Below, in pieces: positions 44,877 to 53,284 of a DNA stretch of 64,000 nt (positions are counted from its first letter, which is position 1; each line of letters opens with the position of its first letter). Below the pieces are notes generated by a model. That model was not told the DNA's origin and searched no databases. It saw nothing but the letters and a program-made list of their open reading frames with translations. The stretch is from an uncultured Prevotellaceae bacterium (GTDB taxonomy: Bacteria > Bacteroidota > Bacteroidia > Bacteroidales > Bacteroidaceae), in contig CACWSX010000018.1 in assembly GCA_902763615.1 (NCBI GenBank), forward strand, positions 18,752 to 82,751, given 5' to 3'. The translations under genes were made by a program, and so were the position numbers.

Positions 44877-45434
44877 TTATCGGCAGTCGAAGAGGATCTT
44901 CCTCCGATTATCCTTCGGTCGCACCGCGAAGTGAATCCAATACGTCGAACCCCGCTTCTCCAAAATCAGTTCGTCAAATTCCTGTTTCGTACCATCGGCG
45001 ATATCCAGCAGGATCCTCGCCATCCTGATCATCTGCTCTGGGCCATAACATCTGATATCCACCGCGCAGCCCGTCAGGTGATTACTCCCCTTCGCGCCCC
45101 CACACAATCTGTTCACCTCTTCGCTCCTATATCCAGAGGATATAACGATCGGAATCTCCAGTGACACACAGGGACTGGCTCCATCCTGTGCGCAGCTTGC
45201 GGAGCACAGTGGTGCCTGTCCCTCGCGTGTCACCCCGCTATCACCGTAAAGCGCATTATAACTATAGCGGAGGTCCTCCAACCATCCTTCGCAGATACGC
45301 TTCAGATTTTCTATCGCGACACGCGAAGGGATGTTCTTATCCAGCGTGTCATAACTTGTCTTCGTCAACTCCCCGAGCGTAAAGTGCTCGGAGAGTTTCA
45401 TGTCTTTGTTCATTTCTACTTTAGTCATTTTCAT
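44877..45434 (-). CDS. M15-family D-Ala-D-Ala carboxypeptidase-like endolysin with inserted palindrome
   Basis: A 185-residue peptidase of the phage-like M15A type. Zinc and catalytic residues are present: SSGYRSEEVNRLCGG, SNHLTGCAVDI (His and Asp) and YWIHFAV (His). It would cleave cell-wall cross-links. No signal peptide. Residues of about 68-92 are encoded by a 73-bp inverted repeat and interrupt the usual join between the first helix and IPIVISSGYRS. The frame is kept. It is the last gene of the VirE cluster; tandem TGAAACA units lie just before the start. Met 4 or Met 8 are other possible starts. Confidence 0.85.
   Translation of the reverse strand: MKMTKVEMNKDMKLSEHFTLGELTKTSYDTLDKNIPSRVAIENLKRICEGWLEDLRYSYNALYGDSGVTREGQAPLCSASCAQDGASPCVSLEIPIVISSGYRSEEVNRLCGGAKGSNHLTGCAVDIRCYGPEQMIRMARILLDIADGTKQEFDELILEKRGSTYWIHFAVRPKDNRRKILFDCR
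45161..45233. repeat. REP-like palindrome inside the M15 gene
   Basis: Left arm GTGACACACAGGGACTGGC (from 45161) and right arm GTGCCTGTCCCT, CGC, GTGTCAC (to 45233) are inverted copies; CTGTGC and GCACAG pair further in. The GGGAC/GTCCC core resembles the other palindromes in the region. Confidence 0.75.
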
Positions 45435-45499
45435 TAATGTTTCAATGTTTCACTGTTTCACTTAAATCATAATGGTTGATGTCTTTTTATACTTTGCCT

Positions 45500-47977
45500 T
45501 TAGTTGAGCCCGAAGCAGCGCATGATATCTTCGACTGTGAATTCCTCAGGCAACCGATAGAAAGCCTCGATGGTCTTTTGTCTCCGCTGTACGTTGGTTG
45601 CAGCATCGCGGTCCTTATTGTCGAAATAGGTTTCTGCCAGAGCGCCAAAGTAGTGGCGCTGACAAGCATACTGTATGTTGGTGATGAGCTCAGCCAAACG
45701 CCAGTCCACATCGTCCGTCTCAAACGCACCGCACCAGAATTCACCTTCCTTCTTCAACTCGTTCCAATGACGCGTCACGATAAAGGGCGCAGAGAAATTC
45801 AACCCGTGATAAGCGCAGCGCTTTAGCAACATCTCGTCTGCTTTCGAGTCGTTCTCCGCAGCATCCATCATCCTTCGGGCCGTCCAATCGTAGAGTTCAT
45901 CCACAATCTTATCCAGACTCAGCAACCCCTTCGTGCGATCCAACTTGAATGCCCAAGCCTTCAAACGGCCATCACTTTCAAAGTCTACATGACTCTCACG
46001 CGTCAGCATCTCGAAGTTAGTGGCAGGCAGAGGGATGCAGGTGAGGCGCGTGGCCAGACCGCTTCCGAAATTCTGCTCGTTCACCTTCTTTTTCAGCGCG
46101 ATGGGCGTACCCGTGTAGATGAAGTTCCAGGTCACGTAGAAGTCCTGCAGGATGCTGTCGTTGTTCGAATACGCCTGACCATCTTCCTCGTTGTGAAAAG
46201 CCTTCAGTTCGAGCGACTGCTTGTCGATCCAGCTTCCACCCTTTTGCACCGTCACCACCTCCTCCACGCTGTTCACCATGTCCTGAATAAACTGCGCATT
46301 CGAGGTTCGGGCAGGATGCACGCGGACAATCACCTTGGGCTTCTTAGGCTTCTCCTTGTTGGCGCCTTTGGTGCGCATCTGCTCGCGATAGGCATTAATC
46401 GCATCCTTGCCAATTTTGTCAGCCGCCACAATGGGGGCCGCCAGCAATTTAAAGAGCCTTGTTGCAAAGCTTTTACCGCTGGCAGGATCGCCAATAATCA
46501 GCGTCGAATTATTCAGCCTGCGCAACTCCTCCGGGCGATGATAAAAGCGATAGGTGCAGCGCGTCATAAGCGTCATCAACAGTCCACCGCCTACGAACAT
46601 AGCCGCAGGATACTGGTTCTTTTTGAGCCCCTTGCAGATGTCCTTCATCAGCGGGAAGTCCTCGCTCAGCCCTTCAATCTGCTCACCCCAATCCCACAAG
46701 AGAGGGTCGATGTTTGATATTTGATGGCTGACATCTTCCATCTTACATCTTCCATCAGCCATCGTTATCTCCTGATACGTCTTACCTATGGCCTTCTGGA
46801 CAGCTTCGAGCATGGCCTTGCTGGGCAGCGAGCCTGCATACTTCTTCTCTTTCTCCGCGACGCACGCTGCGGCTGATTCCACGGTCTGCGCCACGTCCTC
46901 ATCGCGCTCTGCGATGATCTCCTGCACCCAGCTCTGTGCTTCGACGATACGCTGCACTGCGGACTTGTCGCCGTCGAGCATAAGGAGCAGATCTGTGGCG
47001 AGCTTGAGACTCTCTTTGTGTCTGTTGCTGTCGTCAGCGCAAGGCAGCTTGTCGCCATAACGAGCATCAATAATCTTCTGTACGTCATAGCCGCGCCACG
47101 TCAAACAACCGGGGACGGTTCTTTCTGTTTGACGGGCGTCAAACATGGGAAGAACCGTCCCCGATTGTTTGACCTCCACGCCCTTTTCATCCCTAGAAGG
47201 AAACTCATGATACAGTGGTTGAGTCTTCTTCTCACGGTATAACTGTGTGTAACGTTTGTCAAATTCTTCATTGTAGTAATCAAATAATGTGTCGTCAATA
47301 AACAGTATATCCTCCTCTTTGGGAGCAAAAGAGTTTCTGGTGGCATCGATGCAGCTCTCATCAGGTTTCTGCCCCAAGGCCTGCGCAAACACGATCTGGT
47401 TATCCGCCAGATTACCGTCCTCGATATTGGCTGCGAAGATAATCCTGATGCCATAGCCGCTACTGGTGATATGCACCAGTTTCACCCGAGCCATCAATGC
47501 CTGATTGTCCCGCAGCTGATACCATATCTGCATGGGATTCTCCACATGGTCGACGTCGAGCATCACCAGTCCGTTCAGGTGACAATCAGCCAATCTGCGA
47601 TGACGAAAGGGCTTGCCTTTCTCTGTCTGAGTCTCATCAAACTCACGACAGCTATAGATGAACGCCACGGAATTATCTTTGATCTCCTGTGCGAATGCCA
47701 GCAGCTTCTCGGCATCCGTTTTGGCATTCCACGCGTCAATGGCAGCCTTCTTTTTCAGCTTCTGCTTTTTCAGCAGAAACTTCTGATAGTCTGAGTTATC
47801 GAGCCATGTCTGGATAGCCGCCACACCCTGCGTCTGGCTTGCCTCCACCGCTGCAATGATCGCCCTGCGGGCATCAATCCTCCAGGCAGTATTCGGTTTC
47901 CTTACCTGTGCCCAGAACTCTTCCTTTGTGCAAGGAAGAGCCTGGGAAAAGTGCGTATTCTCTTGAAATGATATCAT
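45500..47977 (-). CDS. VirE-type primase-helicase (BT4734-like N-terminus, DUF3987-like ATPase)
   Basis: An 825-residue protein of mobile-element type. The N-terminal part (about 1-235) is a VirE_N/BT4734-like primase fold with GLVMLDVDHVENP and HITSSGYGIRIIF. The C-terminal half holds a P-loop ATPase with Walker A LIIGDPASGKSFATRLF near residue 495, similar to DUF3987 helicase-like proteins. Such genes are common in Bacteroidetes integrated elements and near capsule loci. Residues of about 269-293 come from an inserted 74-bp palindrome without frame loss. It is 3 bp after the small OB-like gene in a five-gene operon. Confidence 0.8.
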   Translation of the reverse strand: MISFQENTHFSQALPCTKEEFWAQVRKPNTAWRIDARRAIIAAVEASQTQGVAAIQTWLDNSDYQKFLLKKQKLKKKAAIDAWNAKTDAEKLLAFAQEIKDNSVAFIYSCREFDETQTEKGKPFRHRRLADCHLNGLVMLDVDHVENPMQIWYQLRDNQALMARVKLVHITSSGYGIRIIFAANIEDGNLADNQIVFAQALGQKPDESCIDATRNSFAPKEEDILFIDDTLFDYYNEEFDKRYTQLYREKKTQPLYHEFPSRDEKGVEVKQSGTVLPMFDARQTERTVPGCLTWRGYDVQKIIDARYGDKLPCADDSNRHKESLKLATDLLLMLDGDKSAVQRIVEAQSWVQEIIAERDEDVAQTVESAAACVAEKEKKYAGSLPSKAMLEAVQKAIGKTYQEITMADGRCKMEDVSHQISNIDPLLWDWGEQIEGLSEDFPLMKDICKGLKKNQYPAAMFVGGGLLMTLMTRCTYRFYHRPEELRRLNNSTLIIGDPASGKSFATRLFKLLAAPIVAADKIGKDAINAYREQMRTKGANKEKPKKPKVIVRVHPARTSNAQFIQDMVNSVEEVVTVQKGGSWIDKQSLELKAFHNEEDGQAYSNNDSILQDFYVTWNFIYTGTPIALKKKVNEQNFGSGLATRLTCIPLPATNFEMLTRESHVDFESDGRLKAWAFKLDRTKGLLSLDKIVDELYDWTARRMMDAAENDSKADEMLLKRCAYHGLNFSAPFIVTRHWNELKKEGEFWCGAFETDDVDWRLAELITNIQYACQRHYFGALAETYFDNKDRDAATNVQRRQKTIEAFYRLPEEFTVEDIMRCFGLN
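47100..47173. repeat. REP-like palindrome inside the VirE-type gene
   Basis: Outer arms 47100-47123 and 47150-47173 match at 23 of 24 positions (core GGGGACGGTTCTT / AAGAACCGTCCCC, ends GTCAAAC). A central hairpin GTTTGACG-GGCGTCAAAC lies between them, so GTTTGAC occurs four times in alternating orientation. Confidence 0.88.
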
Positions 47978-47980
47978 CGG

Positions 47981-48283
47981 CTAGAGCGTTTGAATGTCCG
48001 TAATGTAGAACACGTTCTCGTGGCGGTCGTTGTTGTCGCCCCATGTGCGAACCTTCCAGAATCCCTTCACGATGTAAGGCAACCCCTGCTGATACTGCGT
48101 ATCGCGGTTCTTGCTGGCAGCCTCGCCCGTGAGTTCTCCGTAGAAGGAATCCCCACCACGTTTCATTACAAATCCACGACTCTTGAAGTATTCAGACGTG
48201 CCGTCCTGCTTCTGATACTGGCGCTCAGAGTATGCGCCCACCTCTACAATTGTTACTAATGCTTCCATCCTTTCAATTTTCAA
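47981..48283 (-). CDS. Small hypothetical protein, possible OB-fold
   Basis: A 100-residue protein directly ahead of the VirE-type gene (3 bp gap). The strand pattern (EALVTIVEVGAYSERQYQ, KSRGFVMKRGGDSFYGELTG, PYIVKGFWKVRTWG, NVFYITDIQTL) suggests a small beta barrel such as a single-stranded DNA-binding OB fold, in keeping with a primase partner. That reading is inferred from pattern and position only. Confidence 0.6.
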   Translation of the reverse strand: MKIERMEALVTIVEVGAYSERQYQKQDGTSEYFKSRGFVMKRGGDSFYGELTGEAASKNRDTQYQQGLPYIVKGFWKVRTWGDNNDRHENVFYITDIQTL

Positions 48284-48286
48284 TTT

Positions 48287-48616
48287 TCAATCTTCAATCT
48301 TCAATGCCTTTAAGTAGTCCGTCAGCTCACGAGCCTGTGCCAGGATCTCAATAGCGCCCCTGATGTTTCCCAGCTTGCGCTTGACGCTGACCACGATCTT
48401 GTTACGCTGAGCCGTCTGACGCAACGCGCCATTAGACGTCTCATACAGCGTCACTGAAGGCGGGACATACCCTGGTTCCCGCGACAGTCGGTTGTAAGGT
48501 CTGAACGACAGCCTCCCCGACTCCTGATCGACAAACAGCGATCCTTCCACACTTCTGCCCGAATCCAGTCTAGCCATGACTGCGAGCGCATTCATTAACA
48601 ATACATACTTTTTCAT
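48287..48616 (-). CDS. Small hypothetical protein of the VirE cluster
   Basis: A 109-residue protein without signal peptide. The first half is beta-like (GSLFVDQESGRLSFRPYNR) and the end is helical (IRGAIEILAQARELTDYLKA). No family recognised. It is 3 bp before the OB-like gene, separated only by TTCAAT-type repeats, and belongs to the same transcript. Confidence 0.6.
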   Translation of the reverse strand: MKKYVLLMNALAVMARLDSGRSVEGSLFVDQESGRLSFRPYNRLSREPGYVPPSVTLYETSNGALRQTAQRNKIVVSVKRKLGNIRGAIEILAQARELTDYLKALKIED

Positions 48617-48676
48617 TTTTCCTCCTTTTTCATTAATTAATACTTCCTTTTCATTAGCCCTTAATCATGCAAGTCC

Positions 48677-49333
48677 TCAACAACCACCCTCACCAGGCGC
48701 TTGTTCTTTCTCACTACTGTCACTTTCACTGTTTCCATCGTTCACGTTTTCATTAGTTAATACTTCATTATCAATTCTCTCAAAAAGTCCATATTTTTCC
48801 ATCAGTTTCACCATCATCGAGTGTGCTGGCAGCGTCACTGCATCCTCGTCGATCTTGTCGCAGATGATGTTGAAATGCCACTTCTGCACCTCCTTGTGAA
48901 AGTTCGACATCTCACCAAAGATCAAGTATTTCAGGATGGCATAGATCAATCGCGCCTTGTTATAATCGTCATAGAATCTCAACATACGTTTCACAAACGC
49001 CTGGTTTTCTGGCGTGAGCCACTTGAAGAGAAAATCCTTCAGAACCCCGACACAGTTGCTGGCCACCTCACGCTCCCGACCATACTCTTCTTGCAAATCC
49101 TCTATGCTGTACTTCATCTCCACAATCTGCCTGCGCGATTCTTTCAGTTCTTGCCTCAGATAGTCCACCTCGATGATCAGACCCTTTTCCTTCTCGTCTT
49201 TGGCGATGCCCATCCTCCGCATGCGATACACCTCCGCAATCAGTTCCTCCTTTTTCATACCCTCCGGAATAGGCAGTTCCACCTCTCCGTTAGTTGCATC
49301 CAGCAACAGCTCATCTTTCAATTCTTCTTCCAT
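48677..49333 (-). CDS. Coiled-coil hypothetical protein of the VirE cluster
   Basis: A 218-residue acidic protein, first of the five-gene operon. Residues of about 35-85 are a likely coiled coil (VDYLRQELKESRRQIVEMK, EDLQEEYGRERE). The C-terminus is disordered and Ser/Glu-rich, ending EQAPGEGGC. No family recognised. A consensus-type promoter precedes it at 49401-49432. Confidence 0.62.
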   Translation of the reverse strand: MEEELKDELLLDATNGEVELPIPEGMKKEELIAEVYRMRRMGIAKDEKEKGLIIEVDYLRQELKESRRQIVEMKYSIEDLQEEYGREREVASNCVGVLKDFLFKWLTPENQAFVKRMLRFYDDYNKARLIYAILKYLIFGEMSNFHKEVQKWHFNIICDKIDEDAVTLPAHSMMVKLMEKYGLFERIDNEVLTNENVNDGNSESDSSEKEQAPGEGGC

Positions 49334-49400
49334 ACTTTTTAAATTTTAATTGTTATTATTGATGTTATTGAATTCAGCGTTATTTCTGATTTCCGGATGC

Positions 49401-49432
49401 AAAGTTACGAGGGATTATAAGCGATTACAAGT
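49401..49432 (-). promoter_or_regulatory. Promoter of the VirE cluster
   Basis: Minus-strand CTTG (49429-49432), 20 bp, TAACTTTG (49401-49408). Confidence 0.75.
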
Positions 49433-49439
49433 TCTATCA

Positions 49440-49484
49440 TCCCCAAAAACAATCCCCCCGAAAACGCCCGTTTTCAGAGGGATT
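49440..49484 (-). terminator. Terminator after the 301-residue hypothetical gene
   Basis: Minus-strand long hairpin: AATCCC, GAAAACG, GG loop, CGTTTTC, GGGATT with small bulges, then GTTTTT. A second hairpin (GGATTTT/AAAATCC) lies at about 49492-49530. Confidence 0.72.
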
Positions 49485-49540
49485 CCACACACAGCGGGAT
49501 TTTAGAAAAACTCAGAAATTGTAAAATCCTTTTATTATCC

Positions 49541-50446
49541 TTATATCAATCCCTCGAACGGATTATAAGGTTTAGCCTTCAGGTCGGCTATGTTTTTCTT
49601 CACCCAGTCATAGAGAGCCCCACTCCTCGCGCTCTGGAATTTCTTGATATAGTCTTCAACCGACCCGCAGCTCACCGACTCCATTTTCTCACTGACCACT
49701 TTCGCCAGTTTCTTTCTGGAGACATCCGACTTGAAGATGCAGTCACAATCCAGTGCAGCGATGATCTCGCAAAGGTATTTGTTGCGCGTCTTGATACTGC
49801 ACAACTTGGTACGGGCCTCCTCCCTGATGCTGCTGTCATCCAACAGTCGCCAGACGACATCCCCTAAGAGACCTGTCCTGATACCCGACTTCAAAAGAGG
49901 CTGACAGACATTCACGATCTCAATGCATTCTTTTCTGGTACGCTCCAACTGGTGTTCTTCGAAGTCCTTCAGGTAAGGAGCCAACTGTGGCTTAATCACA
50001 GCCATATCCTCATGTATCAGTTCCAGGATAGCCTCGAAATAATAGAACTTAGACAAGTCCTCGTCCGTCAGGTAATTCTGATGCTTCGTCATATATTTAT
50101 TTATCCTGTCATAACGAAGCGTCAGCAGTTCATTCTTAGGCCCTGTCCAACAAACGAAATAAGACAGCTTGGCACACTCCACCTCCAGATTTGTACCGAA
50201 AACCTGGTCTACTTCCAGCGACTCATCATCGATCACCACTGAACGTTCCTTGACTTCGCGACCTGTTGGCGCAGGAGCAAAGAGAAAATAGCTGGATCTG
50301 AGAAAATCTACTATCTCATTGCTGACCTTATCGACCAGTCCCAGGAACGTGAAGTCTTCATGCCACTCCTTCCATTCCAGATAATCCGACTTTGCCTGAT
50401 GGCGTGCATCCTCGCGCCAAGTGTTTGCATCATTTTCTTTTTTCAT
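49541..50446 (-). CDS. Hypothetical protein (301 aa)
   Basis: A soluble, largely helical protein with Trp-rich N-terminus (YLEWKEWHEDFTFLGLVDKV) and a possible nucleic-acid or protein-binding C-terminal half (LCEIIAALDCDCIFKSDVSR, YDWVKKNIADLKAKPYNPF). No catalytic motif and no family recognised. It lies downstream of the S24 peptidase gene and the GGGAGTTT repeat array and has a possible -7 box TAACTTTG at 50547-50554. Probably part of the same accessory element. Confidence 0.6.
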   Translation of the reverse strand: MKKENDANTWREDARHQAKSDYLEWKEWHEDFTFLGLVDKVSNEIVDFLRSSYFLFAPAPTGREVKERSVVIDDESLEVDQVFGTNLEVECAKLSYFVCWTGPKNELLTLRYDRINKYMTKHQNYLTDEDLSKFYYFEAILELIHEDMAVIKPQLAPYLKDFEEHQLERTRKECIEIVNVCQPLLKSGIRTGLLGDVVWRLLDDSSIREEARTKLCSIKTRNKYLCEIIAALDCDCIFKSDVSRKKLAKVVSEKMESVSCGSVEDYIKKFQSARSGALYDWVKKNIADLKAKPYNPFEGLI

Positions 50447-50594
50447 TTTCTTCCGATTTTTGTGAGAAGAGCAGTGAACGCCAGCTGGGCTTACCTCATG
50501 AGATTCTCACTCTGCTCGGATTAAACATTCTTTTGTTGCGCGACGACAAAGTTAGGCACAAAAAAAGGGCGACGGAAATAATCCATCGCCCAAT

Positions 50595-50696
50595 GGGAGT
50601 TTGTGGGAGTTTTAATGGGAGTTTTGCCTTTTTCGCCTACTTTTGGGGAGTTTTGGCGGAAATTCCGGGAGTTTTGGGGAGTTTCATGGGAGTTTT
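50595..50696. repeat. Seven GGGAGTTT repeats (iteron-like)
   Basis: GGGAGTTT begins at 50595, 50605, 50617, 50646, 50667, 50677 and 50688. Most spacings are close to one or two helical turns. The array fills the gap after the S24 peptidase gene; its last two units lie at the gene end. The remaining bases 50447-50594 hold only a weak promoter candidate. Confidence 0.8.
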
Positions 50697-51511
50697 TCGA
50701 GCATGGCCTCGCCTACCTCATGATAAGCAATAAAGTGACTTCTATGCACGGGAGCCGTCTCATCCTTCCATTTACAGAACGGCTTAGAGAAGCACATGAT
50801 GGCCATTCTTTGCAGTTCTGAAGTCTTGGGCAGATGGTCATGCTTAGGCAGGATGCTACCCACCAACTCGCAGAACTTGTCATAGCGCCCCTCATTGATG
50901 AACTTGCAGTCCATCAGCACGCGACAGGCCCCCAGCCACCTGCGCCCAGCAGTCACCATAGGGGCTATGCATATCAGGGCCTCAACAACCTGTTCATATG
51001 AAGGTACGTGCGATGTTTCCGTGTCCATGCTATGCTTACTCAGATATCTTTCAATGGCCTCACGGAGATTCCGTGTCGTCTCGCGGGGACTGTCGACATG
51101 CCAGATCATTCTGCCACAGAACTGCACGTCGGTATCCTCCGTCAGCAGGATGGCATCGTAATCACTATTCGAAGGCAACAGCCAATGGCGATCCTCCTCA
51201 TCGACATAATACGTCTTCAGCAACTCCTCACCGTCAACCCTTGCCAGCACCACGTCGTGGTTGTAGTACCGCGACGCATTATCCATGAAGAGCATGTCTC
51301 CGTTGTGGATGTGCACCCCCTCCATCGAATCGCCCTTTGCATATGTCATAAATACAGTAGGACTGGCTAGCTGACAAGGCATCAAGGCCATCTCAGGCGG
51401 AATCACGCCAACTTGTTTAGGCAAACCGCAACTCACGCCCACCTCATAGAAGGGCACTGGTGTATCGAGCACCAGGGGGATCTTTTCATAATCCTTTTCT
51501 TTGTTATTCAT
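50684..51511 (-). CDS. S24-type peptidase (LexA/UmuD-like) with extra C-terminal domain
   Basis: A 275-residue protein. Residues of about 20-140 follow the S24 serine-lysine autopeptidase fold: catalytic Ser in AKGDSMEGVHIHNGDML near residue 60 and Lys in GEELLKTYYV near 98. No helix-turn-helix is visible before it. The C-terminal part (about 165-275, YEQVVEALICIAPMV, NEGRYDKFCELVGSILP) is helical and unrecognised. Such proteins are frequent in phage and mobile elements as damage-responsive factors. It may control the flanking repeat-bearing region. Confidence 0.78.
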   Translation of the reverse strand: MNNKEKDYEKIPLVLDTPVPFYEVGVSCGLPKQVGVIPPEMALMPCQLASPTVFMTYAKGDSMEGVHIHNGDMLFMDNASRYYNHDVVLARVDGEELLKTYYVDEEDRHWLLPSNSDYDAILLTEDTDVQFCGRMIWHVDSPRETTRNLREAIERYLSKHSMDTETSHVPSYEQVVEALICIAPMVTAGRRWLGACRVLMDCKFINEGRYDKFCELVGSILPKHDHLPKTSELQRMAIMCFSKPFCKWKDETAPVHRSHFIAYHEVGEAMLEKLP

Positions 51512-51611
51512 AACCGATTAATTGATAATAATAATAATAAAATAAAACGACTATCACAATAAACATCAAAAATAATCCTGCCATAATCTTTGCTTTTAAA
51601 TGAATTTTTTG

Positions 51612-51640
51612 CAAAGATAGGCCCAATCTGTCCTACCAAA
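51612..51640 (-). promoter_or_regulatory. Candidate promoter of the S24 peptidase gene
   Basis: Minus-strand TATCTTTG (51612-51619) with TTTG 17 bp upstream (51637-51640); the spacing is short. The leader would be about 95 nt. Confidence 0.55.
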
Positions 51641-51680
51641 GAAGACAGATTGAAAAACTATCAGAAAAAGAGAAAAAAAA

Positions 51681-52718
51681 TTAGTCGTCAGTCAGATTAT
51701 CGCCAAAATCCTCCATCTGGCGATAGTCGTTCACCTGATTCCGAGCCCTCTCAGCCATCTTGTCACGCAGACGCTTTGGCGACTCCACACGAAGATGGTC
51801 GCCATAGAAGGCCAGCTCCTGAATCAGTTCATTGTTGATCATCACGTCGAGCGTCACCCTGCAGCCCTCATCACCCAGGCTCTCCAGCTGCTGCAACGGA
51901 TGGATGGGCAGTGTGCGCAGGTAATACTCCAACCATCTGTCGCCCTTCAGGACTATATGCTCCACCACCTCGTTATCAGGATGCGACACACCCACGATGT
52001 CATCGAAATAATGGTTAAAGTCGACACTGCTCTCTATAAAAGCATCCTCATGGTTTTGAGCGACGGAGAGAATACGATCGAGCGAGAAACAGGTAATAAA
52101 CTCGTGGTCCTTTATCGTGGCAAAGAGATACCAACGACGACGATACTGCTTCAGGTAATAGGGATAGATGATGCGCTCTTTAGAGTCCAATCCGAAGCGC
52201 TGGTACACAATCGTCATAACCTGTTTCTTCGCGATGGCATTAAACAGCGACAGGAAATGCTTGGCATCGCCAGCCGTTCCGTCTTCGAAACTGGCTATCG
52301 TATGGTTGGCACTCATCGCTCGCTGGTCAAAACGGGCCGTCATCTGGTCCAGCCAGTCCATCTCCATCATGCCCCGAAGGCCCTGCAACAGGCTGCGCAC
52401 CTCCTGCAACTTCTCAATCTCGTCAGATGAGAGTTCCCTATTGTAAATCGACTCGATGCCATCGCGATAGCGGTAGTACCGTTTACGTCCTCGATCCTCG
52501 AATACAATGCCATCTTCTTTATAGAGACTCGAGAACTTACCGTTCATCTCATTGATGTCCTGACAGAAGGTATTGCGCGATCGGATGGGCAGCATATCCC
52601 TTTGCGCCAGTTCGTTGTTCACAATCGCCATCAACTGCTCACGCGTATATTCCTTACCGGTACTGAAACAACGGTCCAGTATCATCTCCCGCATTGCATA
52701 GTCCTTCGTATTCGCCAT
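51681..52718 (-). CDS. WYL-domain transcriptional regulator
   Basis: A 345-residue protein. The N-terminal part (about 1-85) resembles a winged helix (TREQLMAIVNNELAQ, NTFCQDINEMNG). The WYL domain shows IVYQRFGLDSKERIIYPYYL, RRRWYLFATI and CFSLDRI. WYL proteins bind nucleic-acid-derived ligands and often regulate defence or DNA-damage genes. It starts 27 bp after the end of the 123-residue hypothetical gene and is probably co-transcribed with it. Confidence 0.88.
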   Translation of the reverse strand: MANTKDYAMREMILDRCFSTGKEYTREQLMAIVNNELAQRDMLPIRSRNTFCQDINEMNGKFSSLYKEDGIVFEDRGRKRYYRYRDGIESIYNRELSSDEIEKLQEVRSLLQGLRGMMEMDWLDQMTARFDQRAMSANHTIASFEDGTAGDAKHFLSLFNAIAKKQVMTIVYQRFGLDSKERIIYPYYLKQYRRRWYLFATIKDHEFITCFSLDRILSVAQNHEDAFIESSVDFNHYFDDIVGVSHPDNEVVEHIVLKGDRWLEYYLRTLPIHPLQQLESLGDEGCRVTLDVMINNELIQELAFYGDHLRVESPKRLRDKMAERARNQVNDYRQMEDFGDNLTDD

Positions 52719-52745
52719 AACAGTCTTACATGTTGGTCCTTTAAA

Positions 52746-53117
52746 TCAATTACCAGGAATCATCAGGACTTTCGTCAAAAGATCGGCATCCTCTTTAAAG
52801 AATGTAAGGATATCTTCTTTCTTCAACCCAACATAGGTTTTCATGAACGCCTCATACTCGTTAGGATACTCATTCTTGAATGACTCCATAAAGCAGACGA
52901 CATTCATTAAGTTAACATCAGATACATACTCCATATTGCCAGTCTCGAACTCAAAAACCATATCATCAAACTCATCATCATGAAAGAGTCGCCTCACGAT
53001 GCCATTCTTTACAACGACATCATGACCCACAAACTTATATAGTTCCCTCAGCATGTGAAGGTATTTGAAGAATTCATCACAATTATACAATTCGTTCAAT
53101 AATTCCTCTTTATCCAT
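52746..53117 (-). CDS. Hypothetical acidic protein (123 aa)
   Basis: A small soluble protein, acidic and aromatic-rich (FFKYLHMLRELYKFVGHDVV, DEFDDMVFEFETGNMEYV, FFKEDADLLTKVLMIPGN). No signal peptide and no family recognised. Such size and charge are common among antitoxin or immunity proteins, but there is no direct evidence. Met at 53117 is preferred over one ten codons earlier. It has a near-perfect promoter at 53159-53190 that is back to back with the promoter of the next gene. Confidence 0.62.
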   Translation of the reverse strand: MDKEELLNELYNCDEFFKYLHMLRELYKFVGHDVVVKNGIVRRLFHDDEFDDMVFEFETGNMEYVSDVNLMNVVCFMESFKNEYPNEYEAFMKTYVGLKKEDILTFFKEDADLLTKVLMIPGN

Positions 53118-53158
53118 ACTTCTATGCTTTCTGCATTGCCTGTTCATTAATTATGCTG

Positions 53159-53190
53159 CAAAATTAAATAAAAACTTTCGAATATCCAAA
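53159..53190 (-). promoter_or_regulatory. Promoter of the 123-residue gene and WYL regulator
   Basis: Minus-strand TTTG (53187-53190), 20 bp, TAATTTTG (53159-53166). Confidence 0.82.
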
Positions 53191-53206
53191 AATCTTTGTA
53201 TCTTTG
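53176..53206 (+). promoter_or_regulatory. Promoter of the 287-residue hypothetical gene
   Basis: TTTC (53176-53179), 19 bp, TATCTTTG (53199-53206). It overlaps the divergent promoter on the other strand. Confidence 0.7.
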
Positions 53207-53284
53207 CAAAATGATAAAGGAATATAGGCTAACCATATTTGCCTACATAAGAATAAGGAGTGTTTAATTCTAATTGGATTTTGT

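Noticed and set aside
48262-48303. TTCAATTTTCAA-type tandem spacer between two small genes
   Set aside because: Low-complexity spacer also seen near 2800; no evidence that it is an operator.
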